Part shown: positions 1-11,507 of the stretch, one piece after another
Position numbering within the stretch: the first letter of the stretch is position 1
How the letters are laid out: the number at the start of each line of letters is the position of its first letter
NCBI RefSeq assembly: GCF_964204865.1
Contig: NC_135261.1
Location: forward strand, 15,190,001-15,254,000
DNA: 64,000 nucleotides
Reading direction: 5' to 3'
Source: Styela clava
Lineage: Eukaryota > Chordata > Ascidiacea > Stolidobranchia > Styelidae
Program-made: the position numbers and the translations under genes
Notes under the pieces: generated by a model
Database searches by the model: none
Seen by the model: the letters and a program-made list of their open reading frames with translations, nothing else
What the model was told of the DNA's origin: nothing

Positions 1-291
1 TTGTTTTTTAGGGCTCCATATTGTGGATTCAAAACAGTTTTGTAAAAATAAATACCTAAATGATAATGATGAATAAATAATAAACATAGTTAGGCTACAT
101 ATAACTGTACCGTATAATAAACACATGTATTCATAAACATCATCCAGTATTGTCCAGTAATTGATAGTGTTCCATTGTCAGATTGTTGATTCCGGATGAA
201 GTTAACCATGTTTATCATTAAATATACATTATTTTACATGTTTTTTAATTATTGATAGCAGAAAAATAAAATTTAGTCAAAGGTTCCTGTC
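1..291. other. flank left of the foldback element
   Basis: AT-rich sequence in which I see no gene, RNA or recognisable repeat. It is the host side of the transposon insertion; the matching right flank resumes at 13482. Confidence 0.5.
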
Positions 292-299
292 CTGCATAT
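292..299. repeat. left target-site duplication, CTGCATAT
   Basis: The 8-mer CTGCATAT sits directly before the first base of the long inverted repeat. The same 8-mer follows directly after the last base of the opposite arm at 13474. This defines the element as 300-13473. Confidence 0.9.
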
Positions 300-3200
300 A
301 CCTAGGTAAAGCTAGCGGCCACTTCCAGCGGACAGTTACCAATTTTTCCAAATTTGAACCCGCCATGTTCCACGACATTTGTCGCGAATTCACTTAATTG
401 CGGCTACATGGATGCAAAAAATTAGGTGATTCTCCCTTTTAGAAACTGACGACAGACCTGAAACATATTAAAAAACAAAAATGATTGAAACAACACATTT
501 TTTCCTCGATAAAATGAATTATTGCTCAGAAGCTCATTTATCGACAAAATCTAAAATTTAACTGAGTTGAAGCGTAATTTATGCAAGAAATAATTTTTTC
601 TCATCCAATTCATTAATACAGTGAATTTGATGAAGATATATAAAACATATATTAAATTTTAAAACAATTTCACTATGCGGAAAGTTGGGAAATACCCCCC
701 AATTAAAGGAAAATTTTTAGGAAATTGTCAATATAACTCAGTTAAAGCGTCATTTATGCAGGAAATAATATTTTCTCATCCAATTCATTAATACAGTGTA
801 TTAGTTGGACAAATATAAAATACATATTAAAATTTAAAAAAAATCCACCGTGCGGAAAGTAGAAAAATTCCCCCCAGTTTAAGAAAAAAATATAGGAAAT
901 CTCCAATTTAACTCAGTTAAAGCGTAATTTAGGTAAGAAGGAATTTTTTCTCATTCAATTCATCAATGCAATGAGTTTGGTGGACAAATATAAAATAGAT
1001 ATTAAAATTTAAAAAAAATCCACCGTGCGGAAAGTAGGGAAATTCCCCTCAATTTAATGAAAATATTTAGGAAATCGTCTATCCAACTCAGTTAAAGCAT
1101 AATTTATGCAAGAAAGAATATTTTCTCATCCAATTCATTAATACAATATATTTGATGGACAAATATAAAATACATATTAAAATTTAAAAAAAATCCACCT
1201 TGCGGAAAGTAGGGAAATTCCCCTCAATTTAAGAAAAAAATATACAAAATTGTCAATTTGACTCAGTTAAAGCGTAATTTAGGTAAGAAGGAATTTTTTC
1301 TCATCCAATTCATTAATGCAGTGTGTTTGGTGAACAAATATAAAATAGATATCAAAATTTTAAAAAAATCCACCATGCGGAAAGTAGGGAAATTCCCCTC
1401 AATTTAATGGAAATATTTAAGAAATCGTCTATCCAACTTAGTTAAAAGATAATTTATGCAAGAAAGAATATTTTCTCATCCAATTCATTACTACAGTGTA
1501 TTTGGAGGACGAATATAAAATACATATTGAAATTTAAAAAAAATCCACCGTGCGGAAAGTAGGGAAATTCCCCCCAATTTGATGAAAATATTTGAGAAAT
1601 CGTCTATTTAACTCAGTTAAAGCGTAATTTATTCAAGAAAGAATATTTTCTCATTCAATTCATTTATACGGTGTATTTGGTGGACAAATATAAAATACAT
1701 ATTAAAATTTAAAAAAAATCCACCATGCGGAAAGTAGGGAAATTCCCCTCAATTTGATGAAAATATTTAAGAAATCGTCTATCCAACTCAGTTAAAAAAT
1801 AATTTATGCAAGAAAGAATATTTTCTCATCCAATTCATTAATACAGTGTAATTGGTGGACAAATATAAAATACATATTAAAATTTGAAAAAAATCCACCG
1901 TGCGGAAAGTAGGGAAATTCCCCTCAATTGAAGAAAAAAATACAAGAAATCGTCAATTTGACTCAGTTAAATCGTAATTTAGGTAAGAAGGAGTTTTTTC
2001 TCATCCAATTCATTAATGCAGTGTGTTTGGTGGACAAATATAAAATACATATTAAAAGTTAAAAAAAATCCACCATGCGGAAAGTAGGGAAATTCGGTAC
2101 TCTCGAAATATGGACACAAAGATGACGCACATCCTGAAAATAAAAGGTGTACCAGGATAGGTTCAGATTTAGAATCTAGATTGTACGCTTTTGGGAGCGC
2201 AGGGAATAACCCATTTATGCAAAAAATATTTTTTTCTCATCAAATTTATTGATACAGTGTATTTGGTGGACGAATATAAAATACATATTAAAATTTAAAA
2301 AAAATCCACCGTGCGGAAAGTGGGGAAATTCCCCCCAATTTAATGGAAATATTTAAGAAATCGTCTATCCAACTCAGTTAAAGCATAATTTATGCAAGAA
2401 AGAATATTTTCATTTTCTCATCAAATTCATTAATACAATGTATTTGGTGGACAGATATAAAATACCTATTAAAATTTAAAAAAAATCCACCGTGCGGAAA
2501 CTAGGGAAATTCCCCTCAATTTAACGGAAATATTTAAGAAATCGTCTATCCAACCCAGTTAAAAAATAATTTATGCAGGAAAGAATATTTTCTCATCCAA
2601 TTCATTAATACAGTGTATTTGGTGGACGAATATAAAATACATATTAAAATTTAAAAAAAATCCACCGTGCGGAAAGTAGGGAAATTCCCCCCAATTTGAT
2701 GAAAATATTTGAAAAATCGTCTATTTAACTCAGTTAAAGCGTAATTTATCCAAGAAAGAATATTTTCTCATCCAATTCATTAATACGGTATATTTGGTGG
2801 ACAAATATAAAATACATATTAAAATTAAAAAAAAATCAACCGTGCGGAAAGTAGGGAAATTTCCCTCAATTGAAGAAAAAAATATAAGAAATTGTCAATT
2901 TGACTCAGTTAAAGCGTAATTTAGGTAAGAACGAATTTTTTCTCATCCAATTCATTAATGCAGTGTGTTTGGTGGACAAATATAAAATAGATATCAAAAT
3001 TTTAAAAAAATCCACCGTGCGGAAAGTAGGGAAATTCCCCTCAATTCAATGGAAATATTTAAGAAATCGTCTATCCAACTTAGTTAAAAAATAATTTATG
3101 CAAGAAAGAATATTTTCTCATCCAATTCATTAATACAGTGTATTTGGTGGACGAATATAAAATACATATTGAAATTTAAAAAAAACCACCGTGCGGAAAG

Positions 3201-4118
3201 TAGGGAAATTCCCCCCAATTTGATGAAAATATTTGAGAAATCGTCTATTTAACTCAGTTAAAGCGTAATTTATTCAAGAAAGAATATTTTCTCATCCAAT
3301 TCATTTATACGGTGTATTTGGTGGACAAATATAAAATACATATTAAAATTTAAAAAAAATCCACCGTGCGGAAAGTAGGGAAATTTCCCTCAATTTGATG
3401 AAAATATTTAAGAAATCGTCTATCCAACTCAGTTAAAAAATAATTTCTGCAAGAAAGAATATTTTCTCATCCAATTCATTTATACGGTGTATTTGGTGGA
3501 CAAATATAAAATACATATTAAAATTTGGAAAAAATCCACCATGCGGAAAGTAGGGAAATTCCCCTCAATTGAAGAAAAAAATATAAGAAATCGTCAATTT
3601 GACTCAGTTAAAGCGTAATTTAGGTAAGAAGGAGTTTTTTCTCATCCAATTCATTAATGCAGTGTTTTTGGTGGACAAATATAAAATCTATATTATAATT
3701 TAAATAAAATCCACCGTGCGGAAAGTAGGGAAATTCCCCCCAATTGAAGAAAAAAATATAAGGAATCGGCAATTTAACTCAATTAAAGCGTAATTTAGGT
3801 AAGAAGGAATTTTTTCTCATCCAATTCATTAATGCAGTGTGTTTGGTGGACAAATATAAAATACATATTAAAATTTGAAAAAAAATCCACCGTGCGGAAA
3901 GTAGGGAATTCCCCTCAATTGAAGAAAAAAATATAAGAAATTGTCAATTTGACTCAGTTAAAGCGTAATTTAGGTAAGAAGGAATTTTTTCTCATCCAAT
4001 TCATTAATGCAGTGTGTTTGGTGGACAAATATAAAATACATATTGAAATTCAAAAAAAATCCACCGTGCGGAACGTGGGGAAATTCCCCCCAATTTAATG
4101 GAAATATTTAAGAAATCT
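300..4118. repeat. left arm: about 20 tandem units of roughly 174 bp
   Basis: The first 375 bases are the unique terminal part of the inverted repeat. From about 600 onward the motif GCGGAAAGTAGGGAAATTCC recurs every 174-175 bases (near 854, 1028, 1202, 1377, 1551 and so on). Each unit also holds a CTCAGTTAAAGC block and a GTGGACAAATATAAAATA block. Two subtypes alternate: one with AGGTAAGAAGGAATTTTT, one with ATGCAAGAAAGAATATTTTC. The array is broken once, by a spacer of about 115 bp at 2093-2207. Short open frames here, such as 2900-3094, are repeat artefacts. Confidence 0.9.
2093..2207 (+). promoter_or_regulatory. promoter-like spacer module, left-arm copy
   Basis: This non-satellite segment replaces part of a repeat unit. 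It is the inverted equivalent of four modules in the right arm and points toward the core. At the TATA position it reads AAATAAAAGG, whereas the right-arm copies read TATAAAAGG, so the box looks weakened here. Confidence 0.55.
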
Positions 4119-5886
4119 AACTTATGTTAAAATCAACGGAATCGTAAATTTATATAAATTAAAGCGAAATCTTGTCATATTTATTGATCATTCCCATTCT
4201 CCTCCATAACTAAATATTATTTTTGAAGTTTTATCATGTTCTTATTACATTTTATTGGTTTACACTACAACCTCGTAACACCCCCTCTCACTCCATATAG
4301 CACTACCTTCCGTAAAACCTCAGTAGTAACTTATGCTGGTAGCTTTGGGTCACCTTAGGTGAACGTGCAGCCTTAACCCAGTACATCAGCAGCCTAAATC
4401 AGAATAGTATTGTCAACCTTAACAGATGAGGTGGCGTCATCAAGATTAGTAACGATTTGACACTTATGGCGCTTCATTTGTTATGTCGAATATGTATGTC
4501 GCCGAACCTTTTAATGCTGTTGTTAAAAAATATCTCAGAATTTGAAAGACTGTGAAACTGTATTAAAGAGCTAAAGGAAGTATGGCACACCGTACCAAGA
4601 CGTTGGAAGAAACGACGATACGATCGATAGCAGCCGCTACGATCACTGTAAACGTATGAAGAAACTTTCAATTCCCAAATGAAGTTTTCACATGAATCAA
4701 TCAACAAATCGTTTTTTATTCGCCAATCACAAAAAAATGGAAGCAAAAAATATCACGAAAAACTTGTATACAGTAGAAACTCTCCGTACGAAAGGCTCTG
4801 GATACGAAAAATCCAACAATTCTTTTCCGAAAACTTGCATAGTGATATTTGTTCATTTTAGATTAATTTAATGCAGTGATGTTCAATACAAACCTAATAT
4901 TTGAATATTGCGACCTTCGAATATCGTTTTTTTGGTGTTTTTGAGAATACCGAATATGACGCACATTTCCTAGCGCCGTCAAACTTTCGATTTAAAAAAA
5001 AATATTCACAGCCATTCTATTTTTTATCGCAATTGAAATCAGCCGTGCGCGTCGTGGCAATAAATTATGGCCAGCATGAAAGAAATTCAAAAAGCGCAAT
5101 TACAATTATTACACAATATTCACAATTATTATCGTCTATTCCAATAAATCTGAAAGCAAATTGTGTCGCAATTAATTGTTTTCACCCTCAATTTCGATAG
5201 CGACCGAACATAACAGGAATTTTTTTCATTTCTTACAATTAAGAGTTTATAAAATGACCTTTAAATGTTATTTAATATCTAACGCGGATTTTATCATTAT
5301 CCCGACGTCGTTGATGACAATATCGTTCACTTTAAGTTGGCGATATCAATAAGCAAAATTAAAATAATAACACCAGACATGAAAGATTAGCGCCGACTCA
5401 AATCAAGTAAAAACCGACTTGAAAAATAAAACAAGTTTTCAGGTCTTAATTCTCCATCAGTGGCGGACGGTAATTTGGGAATCAATCATTTGATTATGAC
5501 GATGGTAAACAAAGGTACATAAGCATACCGTTCTTAGTTTTTATTCGTTATTACTATGTTCTTCCTTCTTTCCGTATGTTCTTTGTTTATTTATTATGCT
5601 GTAATCTAATTCTAACATGTAGTTGTTGGATTTTAAGCATTAATATAATTTATACGAAAATGATGTCCGAGTTTTACGTGGACTTAAAACGGATTAGGGC
5701 ATTTACAGGTAAAACGCCTTATGTAATACGACGGGTCTTCGGAACGAATTAATTTCGTGGGTAGCGCTTCTACTGTATATTCATGGCTCTGTACTCAATG
5801 GACAGGTTAACGGGAAATGGCCATTTGATCTACTTGTTAGTGTCAAGTGGCAACCCTTTGAAACTTATTTTTACATCAAATGCGTT
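4119..5886. other. core of the foldback element, non-coding half
   Basis: I see no convincing gene here. Open frames at 4474-4746 (-), 4679-4861 (+) and 4901-5200 (+) match nothing I recognise. Around 4900-4985 the sequence shares short blocks (TTCGAATATC; CACATT then CTAGCGCCG) with 48080-48145 inside a hAT element, suggesting an old repeat within the core. Any transposase once encoded here is no longer recognisable by eye. Confidence 0.45.
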
Positions 5887-7709
5887 TTAATGCCAACCGG
5901 CCTCGTATGCTGGACATTTCCAAAGTACGTCCAATATCTCCGCAATATCTCCGTTGTAGCATCCAGCATGAAACCAGCGTGGACACACATCACAGCCAAT
6001 CTTTAAAAAAAGTCAAAATACCATGAATATAAAATTATATATTGCATATTTATTGAACACCTATTAGGTTACTTACCCATTCTGCTTCTCCCGTCTCCCC
6101 ACAAAAACTGCAGTACGTCTCCACGCAGTCTGTCAAAAATGTATTTTTAACTGCGTAATGTTTAGATAATTATCTAAATATCAAATATTCATTTCGTCAT
6201 ACCGGAATTCTGAATCACCCAACTGGCAATTTTCGCCCTTTCATATACATATACTGATGTATGGATAATTAAATTTGTATGACTTCCTATATACCTTTAT
6301 CACGTAAATTTCACAACTGGATCCATCCCTCTGAATGGGATGTTCAGTAACCGTTGGTGTCCAGTTTTCGCATTCTTTTCGTAAATTCATCCAGTTTCTG
6401 TGTGTTGTAACGTGTGTAAATTCAGTTTTACTAATATACTTCTCATGTAACTTGATTTTTAAAATCAATACTTTTCATTCAATTTCAATGTCATTCACAA
6501 TTGTCAATGTCATTCCAATTGTAAATACAGTTTGTTACTGGTACAATGTGATTATGTAGTTTATATATTACTTGTAAGAACAGGACACGTTTTTACAAAA
6601 ACAGCCGAATACTTTCAACAAGAGAAATAGAATATTAAAAATAAAGGACTGGATAACTGTAAAGAAGATAATTTTAAAAAATCCACTCCAGGATTTGAAA
6701 GCGATCTGGCAACAGTGAAGTAAAGGTTTATTGAGTTTCTACTTTAGCTTGTAGTTGAAATGGCTAACGATAAGATGTATTTCAGGAATTGAACTCACTT
6801 ATAATTTTCACATGCGTGAGTGGTCTCTTCAATTGAACTTCCATACGGATTCAGAAAGTAGAAATTAATTGTCGTTGTGTCAATGAATTGCAAAGATATT
6901 TTGTTCGAATCAAAATGAAGAATCAAATACAAAAAGGCAATATGTAATTTTGCCACAACAATTTCTTATTTATTGAATATTATTAAAATTTCAAAACAAA
7001 ACTTCATCCTCAGCAAAAGAACCCAGTGATTTTCATTTATCCTGCACGCAGAAACAATCACGCTATAGTTTCCTAAATTTAACTGTAAAACAAATGAGAT
7101 GATATAAGTATGATATTAAAGTGTTGTAGGAAAGATGAATATGGACTTTCTAGATAAAAAAACAATGTCGATTTTTCCAACCCTAATTTTGTTTATACCA
7201 ATGGTTTTCGATCATAGTTCCGCAAGTATATTCCAGCAGTTTTACATCAAATCCGAGGTGTTCGGCGTCAAATTGTTTTTTTCATATTTTTGTAACAAAA
7301 GTAATCATGAAATCAACTTATACATATCAATTACACCGGGGTTCTCGAGCCTCGGATATATTTATTGGTTGTTTCCTATCCGCCTGAAAAATTAAAAACA
7401 TCAAAGATTGAAAGATTGACTTACATCAGTCATTAGATGGTGATGCATGTTGGTGAAAAACACAACCAGCAATATAACTATTCATAACGTAAACATCACG
7501 GCGATTCTTTGTCATCAGTTGAAAGGAGTAAATAATAGTCTGAAAGTATGTGCCGATCAAAAAATTTGAGAACAGTTACAAACGAATTATAAAAATTATT
7601 TAATTGCTTGTGATTGAATAAATTATACTTTTATATCCCATTTGGAATCATGTAGAGGTAGAATTGTTACTGAGTTGTCTGTCGGGAACAGTAGCAGTGA
7701 GACGGTCAT
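5887..7709 (-). pseudogene. Ulp1-type (C48) cysteine protease with C-terminal PHD finger, decayed transposon gene
   Basis: Minus-strand exons, from 5' to 3', are read at 7629-7709 (ATG at 7709), 7425-7539, possibly 7337-7383, 7003-7082, about 6950-6799, 6397-6295, about 6254-6203, 6129-6077 and 6000-5887 (stop TAA). Ulp1 landmarks appear in order: VYVMNSYI (the family's NSF-like strand), NHWVLLL (catalytic His), FYFLNPYG (acidic/Asn region), then IQRDGSSC (oxyanion Gln and catalytic Cys). A PHD finger follows, with YCSFC, GCDVC, WFHAGC and WKCP. Damage: exon 7425-7539 reaches a stop just before its donor unless one T of a run is removed; one join near 6254-6295 is off by a base; the Gly after the catalytic Cys is Glu; the last PHD zinc ligand is Tyr. 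Such proteases cleave SUMO-like conjugates and PHD fingers read histone tails; the role here is inference. Confidence 0.7.
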
Positions 7710-7710
7710 T

Positions 7711-7826
7711 TATTCCCTGCGCTCCCAAAAGCGTACAATCTAGATTCTAAATCTGAACCTATCCTGGTACACCTTTTATATTCAGGTTGTGCGTCATCTT
7801 TGTGTCCATATTTCGAGAGTACCGAA
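7711..7826 (-). promoter_or_regulatory. putative promoter of the Ulp1-PHD gene (TATA module 1)
   Basis: Read on the minus strand, the module carries TATAAAAGG at 7780-7772, about 63 bases upstream of the ATG at 7709. That leaves room for a start site about 30 bases below the box and a short leader. It ends in GGGAGCGCAGGGAATA directly before the start codon. The satellite array lies immediately upstream. Promoter function is inferred from position and motif only. Confidence 0.6.
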
Positions 7827-8472
7827 TTTCCCTACTTTCCGCATGATGGATTTTTTTTAACTTTTAATATGTATTTTATATTTGTCCACCAAACACACTG
7901 CATTAATGAATTGGATGAGAAAAAATTCCTTCTTACCTAAATTACGCTTTAACTGAGTCAAATTGACGATTTCTTATATATATTTTTTAATTGAGGGGTA
8001 ATTCCCTACTTTCCGCACGGTGGATTTTTTTTCAATTTTAATATGTATTTTATATTTGTCCACCAAACACACTGCATTAATGAATTGGATGAGAAAAAAT
8101 TCCTTCTTACCTAAATTACGCTTTAACTGAGTCAAATTGACAATTTCTTATATTTTTTTCTTCAATTGAGGGGAATTTCCCTACTTTCCGCAAAGTGGAT
8201 TTTTTTTAAATTTTAATATGTATTTTATATTTGTCCACCAAATACACCGTATTAATGAATTGGATGAGAAAATATTCTTTCTTGGATAAATTACGCTTTA
8301 ACTGAGTTAAATAGACGATTTTTCAAATATTTTCATCAAATTGGGGGGGAAATTCCCTACTTTCCGCACGGTGGATTTTTTTTAAATTTTAATATGTATT
8401 TTATATTCGTCCACCAAAAACACTGTATTAATAAATTGGATGAGAAAAAATTAATTTTTGCATAAATGAGTT

Positions 8473-8587
8473 ATTCCCTGCGCTCCCAAAAGCGTACAAT
8501 CTAGATTCTAAATCTGAACCTATCCTGGTACACCTTTTATATTCAGGTTGTGCGTCATCTTTGTGCCCATATTTCGAGAGTAACGAA
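8473..8587 (-). promoter_or_regulatory. promoter-like spacer module 2 in the right arm
   Basis: Near-identical copy of the 7711-7826 module, TATA motif intact (CCTTTTATA on the + strand), embedded in the tandem repeats and pointing toward the core. Confidence 0.55.
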
Positions 8588-9757
8588 TTTCCCTACTTTC
8601 CGCATGGTGGATTTTTTTTAACTTTTAATATGTATTTTATATTTGTCCACCGAACACACTGCATAAATGAATTGGATGAGAAAAAACTCCTTCTTACCTA
8701 AATTACGCTTTAATTGAGTCAAATTGACGATTTCTTATATATATTTTTTAATTGAGGGGGAACTCCCTACTTTCCGCATGGTGGATTTTTTTTAAATTTT
8801 AATATGTATTTTATATTTGTCCACCGAACACACTGCATAAATGAATTGGATGAGAAAAAATTCCTTCTTACCTAAATTACGCTTTAATTGAGTCAAATTG
8901 ACGATTTCTTATATATATTTTTTAATTGAGGGGGAACTCCCTACTTTCCGCATGATGGATTTTTTTTAAATTTTAATATGTATTTTATATTTGTCCACCA
9001 AACACACTGCATTAATGAATTGGATGAGAAAAAATTCCTTCTTACCTAAATTACGCTTTAATTGAGTTAAATTGCCGATTTCTTATATTTTTTTCTTCAA
9101 TTGGGGGGAATTTCCCTACTTTCCGCACGGTGGATTTTTTTTAAATTATAATATGTATTTTATATTTGTCCACCAAAAACACTGCATTAATGAATTGGAT
9201 GAGAAAAAACTCCTTCTTACCTAAATTACGCTTTAACTGAGTCAAATTGACGATTTCTCATATTTTTTTCTTCAAATTGGGGGGAATTTCCCTACTTTCC
9301 GCACGGTGGATTTTTTTTAAATTTTAATATGTATTTTATATCTGTCCACCAAATACATTGTATTAATGAATTTGATGAGAAAATATTTTTTCTTGCATAA
9401 ATTATGCTTTAACTGAGTTGGATAGACGATTTCTCAAATATTTCCATTAAATTGGGGGGAATTTCCCCACTTTCCGCACGGTGGATTTTTTTTAAATTTC
9501 AATATGTATTTTATATTTGTCCACCAAACACACTGCATTAATGAATTGGATGAGAAAAAATTCCTTCTTACCTAAATTACGCTTTAACTGAGTCAAATTG
9601 ACAATTTCTTATATTTTTTTCTTCAATTGAGGGGAATTTCCCTACTTTCCGCACGGTGGATTTATTTTAAATTTTAATATGTATTTTATATTCGTCCACC
9701 AAATACACTGTATCAATAAATTGGATGAGAAAAAATTAATTTGTGCATAAATGGGTT

Positions 9758-9872
9758 ATTCCCTGCGCTCCCAAAAGCGTACAATCTAGATTCTAATTCT
9801 GAACCTATCCTGGTACACCTTTTATATTCAGGTTGTGCGTCATCTTTGTGTCCATATTCCGAGAGTACCGAA
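9758..9872 (-). promoter_or_regulatory. promoter-like spacer module 3 in the right arm
   Basis: Third right-arm copy, TATA motif intact. It lies inside the first copy of the duplicated 1.3-kb block. Confidence 0.55.
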
Positions 9873-11392
9873 TTTCGCTACTTTCCGCATGGTGGATTTT
9901 TTTTAACTTTTAATATGTATTTTATATTTGTCCACCAAACACACTGCATTAATGAATTGGATGAGAAAAAATTCCTTCTTACCTAAATTACGCTTTAACT
10001 GAGTCAAATTGACGATTTCTTATATATATTTTTTAATTGAGGGGGAATTCCCTACTTTCCGCACGGTGGATTTTTTTTTAATTTTAATATGTATTTTATA
10101 TTTGTCCTCCAAACACACTGCATTAATGAATTGGATGAGAAAAAATTCCTTCTTGCCTAAATTACGCTTTAATTGAGTTAAATTGCCGATTTCTTATATT
10201 TTTTTCTTCAATTGGGGGGAATTTCCCTACTTTCCGCACGGTGGATTTTTTTTAAATTATAATATGTCTTTTATATTTGTCCACCAAAAACACTGCATTA
10301 ATGAATTGGATGAGAAAAAACTCCTTCTTACCTAAATTACGCTTTATCTGAGTCAAATTGACGATTTCTTATATTTTTTTCTTCAATTGAGGGGAATTTC
10401 CCTACTTTCCGCACGGTGGATTTTTTTCAAATTTTAATATGTATTTTATATTTGTCCACCAAATACACTGTATTAATGAATTGGATGAGAAAATATTCTT
10501 TCTTGCATAAATTATTTTTTAACTGAGTTGGATAGACAATTTCTTAAATATTTTCATTAAATTGAGGGGAATTTCCCTACTTTCCGCACGGTGGATTTTT
10601 TTTAAATTTTAATATGTATTTTATATTTGTTCACCAAACACACTGCATTAATGAATTGGATGAGAAAAAATATCTTCTTACCTAAATTACGCTTTAATTG
10701 AGTTAAATTGCCGATTTCTTATATTTTTTTCTTCAATTGGGGGGAATTTCCCTACTTTCCGCACGGTGGATTTTTTTCAAATTTTAATATGTATTTTATA
10801 TTTGTCCACCAAATACACTGTATTAATGAATTGGATGAGAAAATATTCTTTCCTGCATAAATTATTTTTTAACTGAGTTGGATGGACGATTTCTCAAATA
10901 TTTCCATTAAATTGGGGGGAATTTCCCTACTTTCCGCACGGTGGATTTTTTTTAAATTTTAATATGTATTTTATATCTGTCCACCAAATACATTGTATTA
11001 ATGAATTTGATGAGAAAATATTTTTTCTTGCATAAATTATGCTTTAACTGAGTTGGATAGACGATTTCTCAAATATTTCCATTAAATTGGGGGGAATTTC
11101 CCCACTTTCCGCACGGTGGATTTTTTTTAAATTTCAATATGTATTTTATATTTGTCCACCAAACACACTGCATTAATGAATTGGATGAGAAAAAATTCCT
11201 TCTTACCTAAATTACGCTTTAACTGAGTCAAATTGACAATTTCTTATATTTTTTTCTTCAATTGAGGGGAATTTCCCTACTTTCCGCACGGTGGATTTTT
11301 TTTAAATTTTAATATGTATTTTATATTCGTCCATCAAATACACTGTATCAATAAATTGGATGAGAAAAAATTAATTTGTGCATAAATGGGTT

Positions 11393-11507
11393 ATTCCCTG
11401 CGCTCCCAAAAGCGTACAATCTAGATTCTAATTCTGAACCTATCCTGGTACACCTTTTATATTCAGGTTGTGCGTCATCTTTGTGTCCATATTTCGAGAG
11501 TACCGAA
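11393..11507 (-). promoter_or_regulatory. promoter-like spacer module 4 in the right arm
   Basis: Fourth right-arm copy, exactly 1635 bases from module 3 and sharing its variant base (AATTCTGAACC), so the two arose by block duplication. Confidence 0.55.

Noticed and set aside
300-4118. CRISPR-like or prophage-like direct repeats
   Set aside because: Repeats are contiguous with no unique spacers, and the context is an animal genome; this is a tandem array in a transposon arm.
4474-4746. Minus-strand 90-codon frame as the foldback transposase
   Set aside because: No DDE-type motif, zinc finger or similarity that I can recognise, and the length is far too short.
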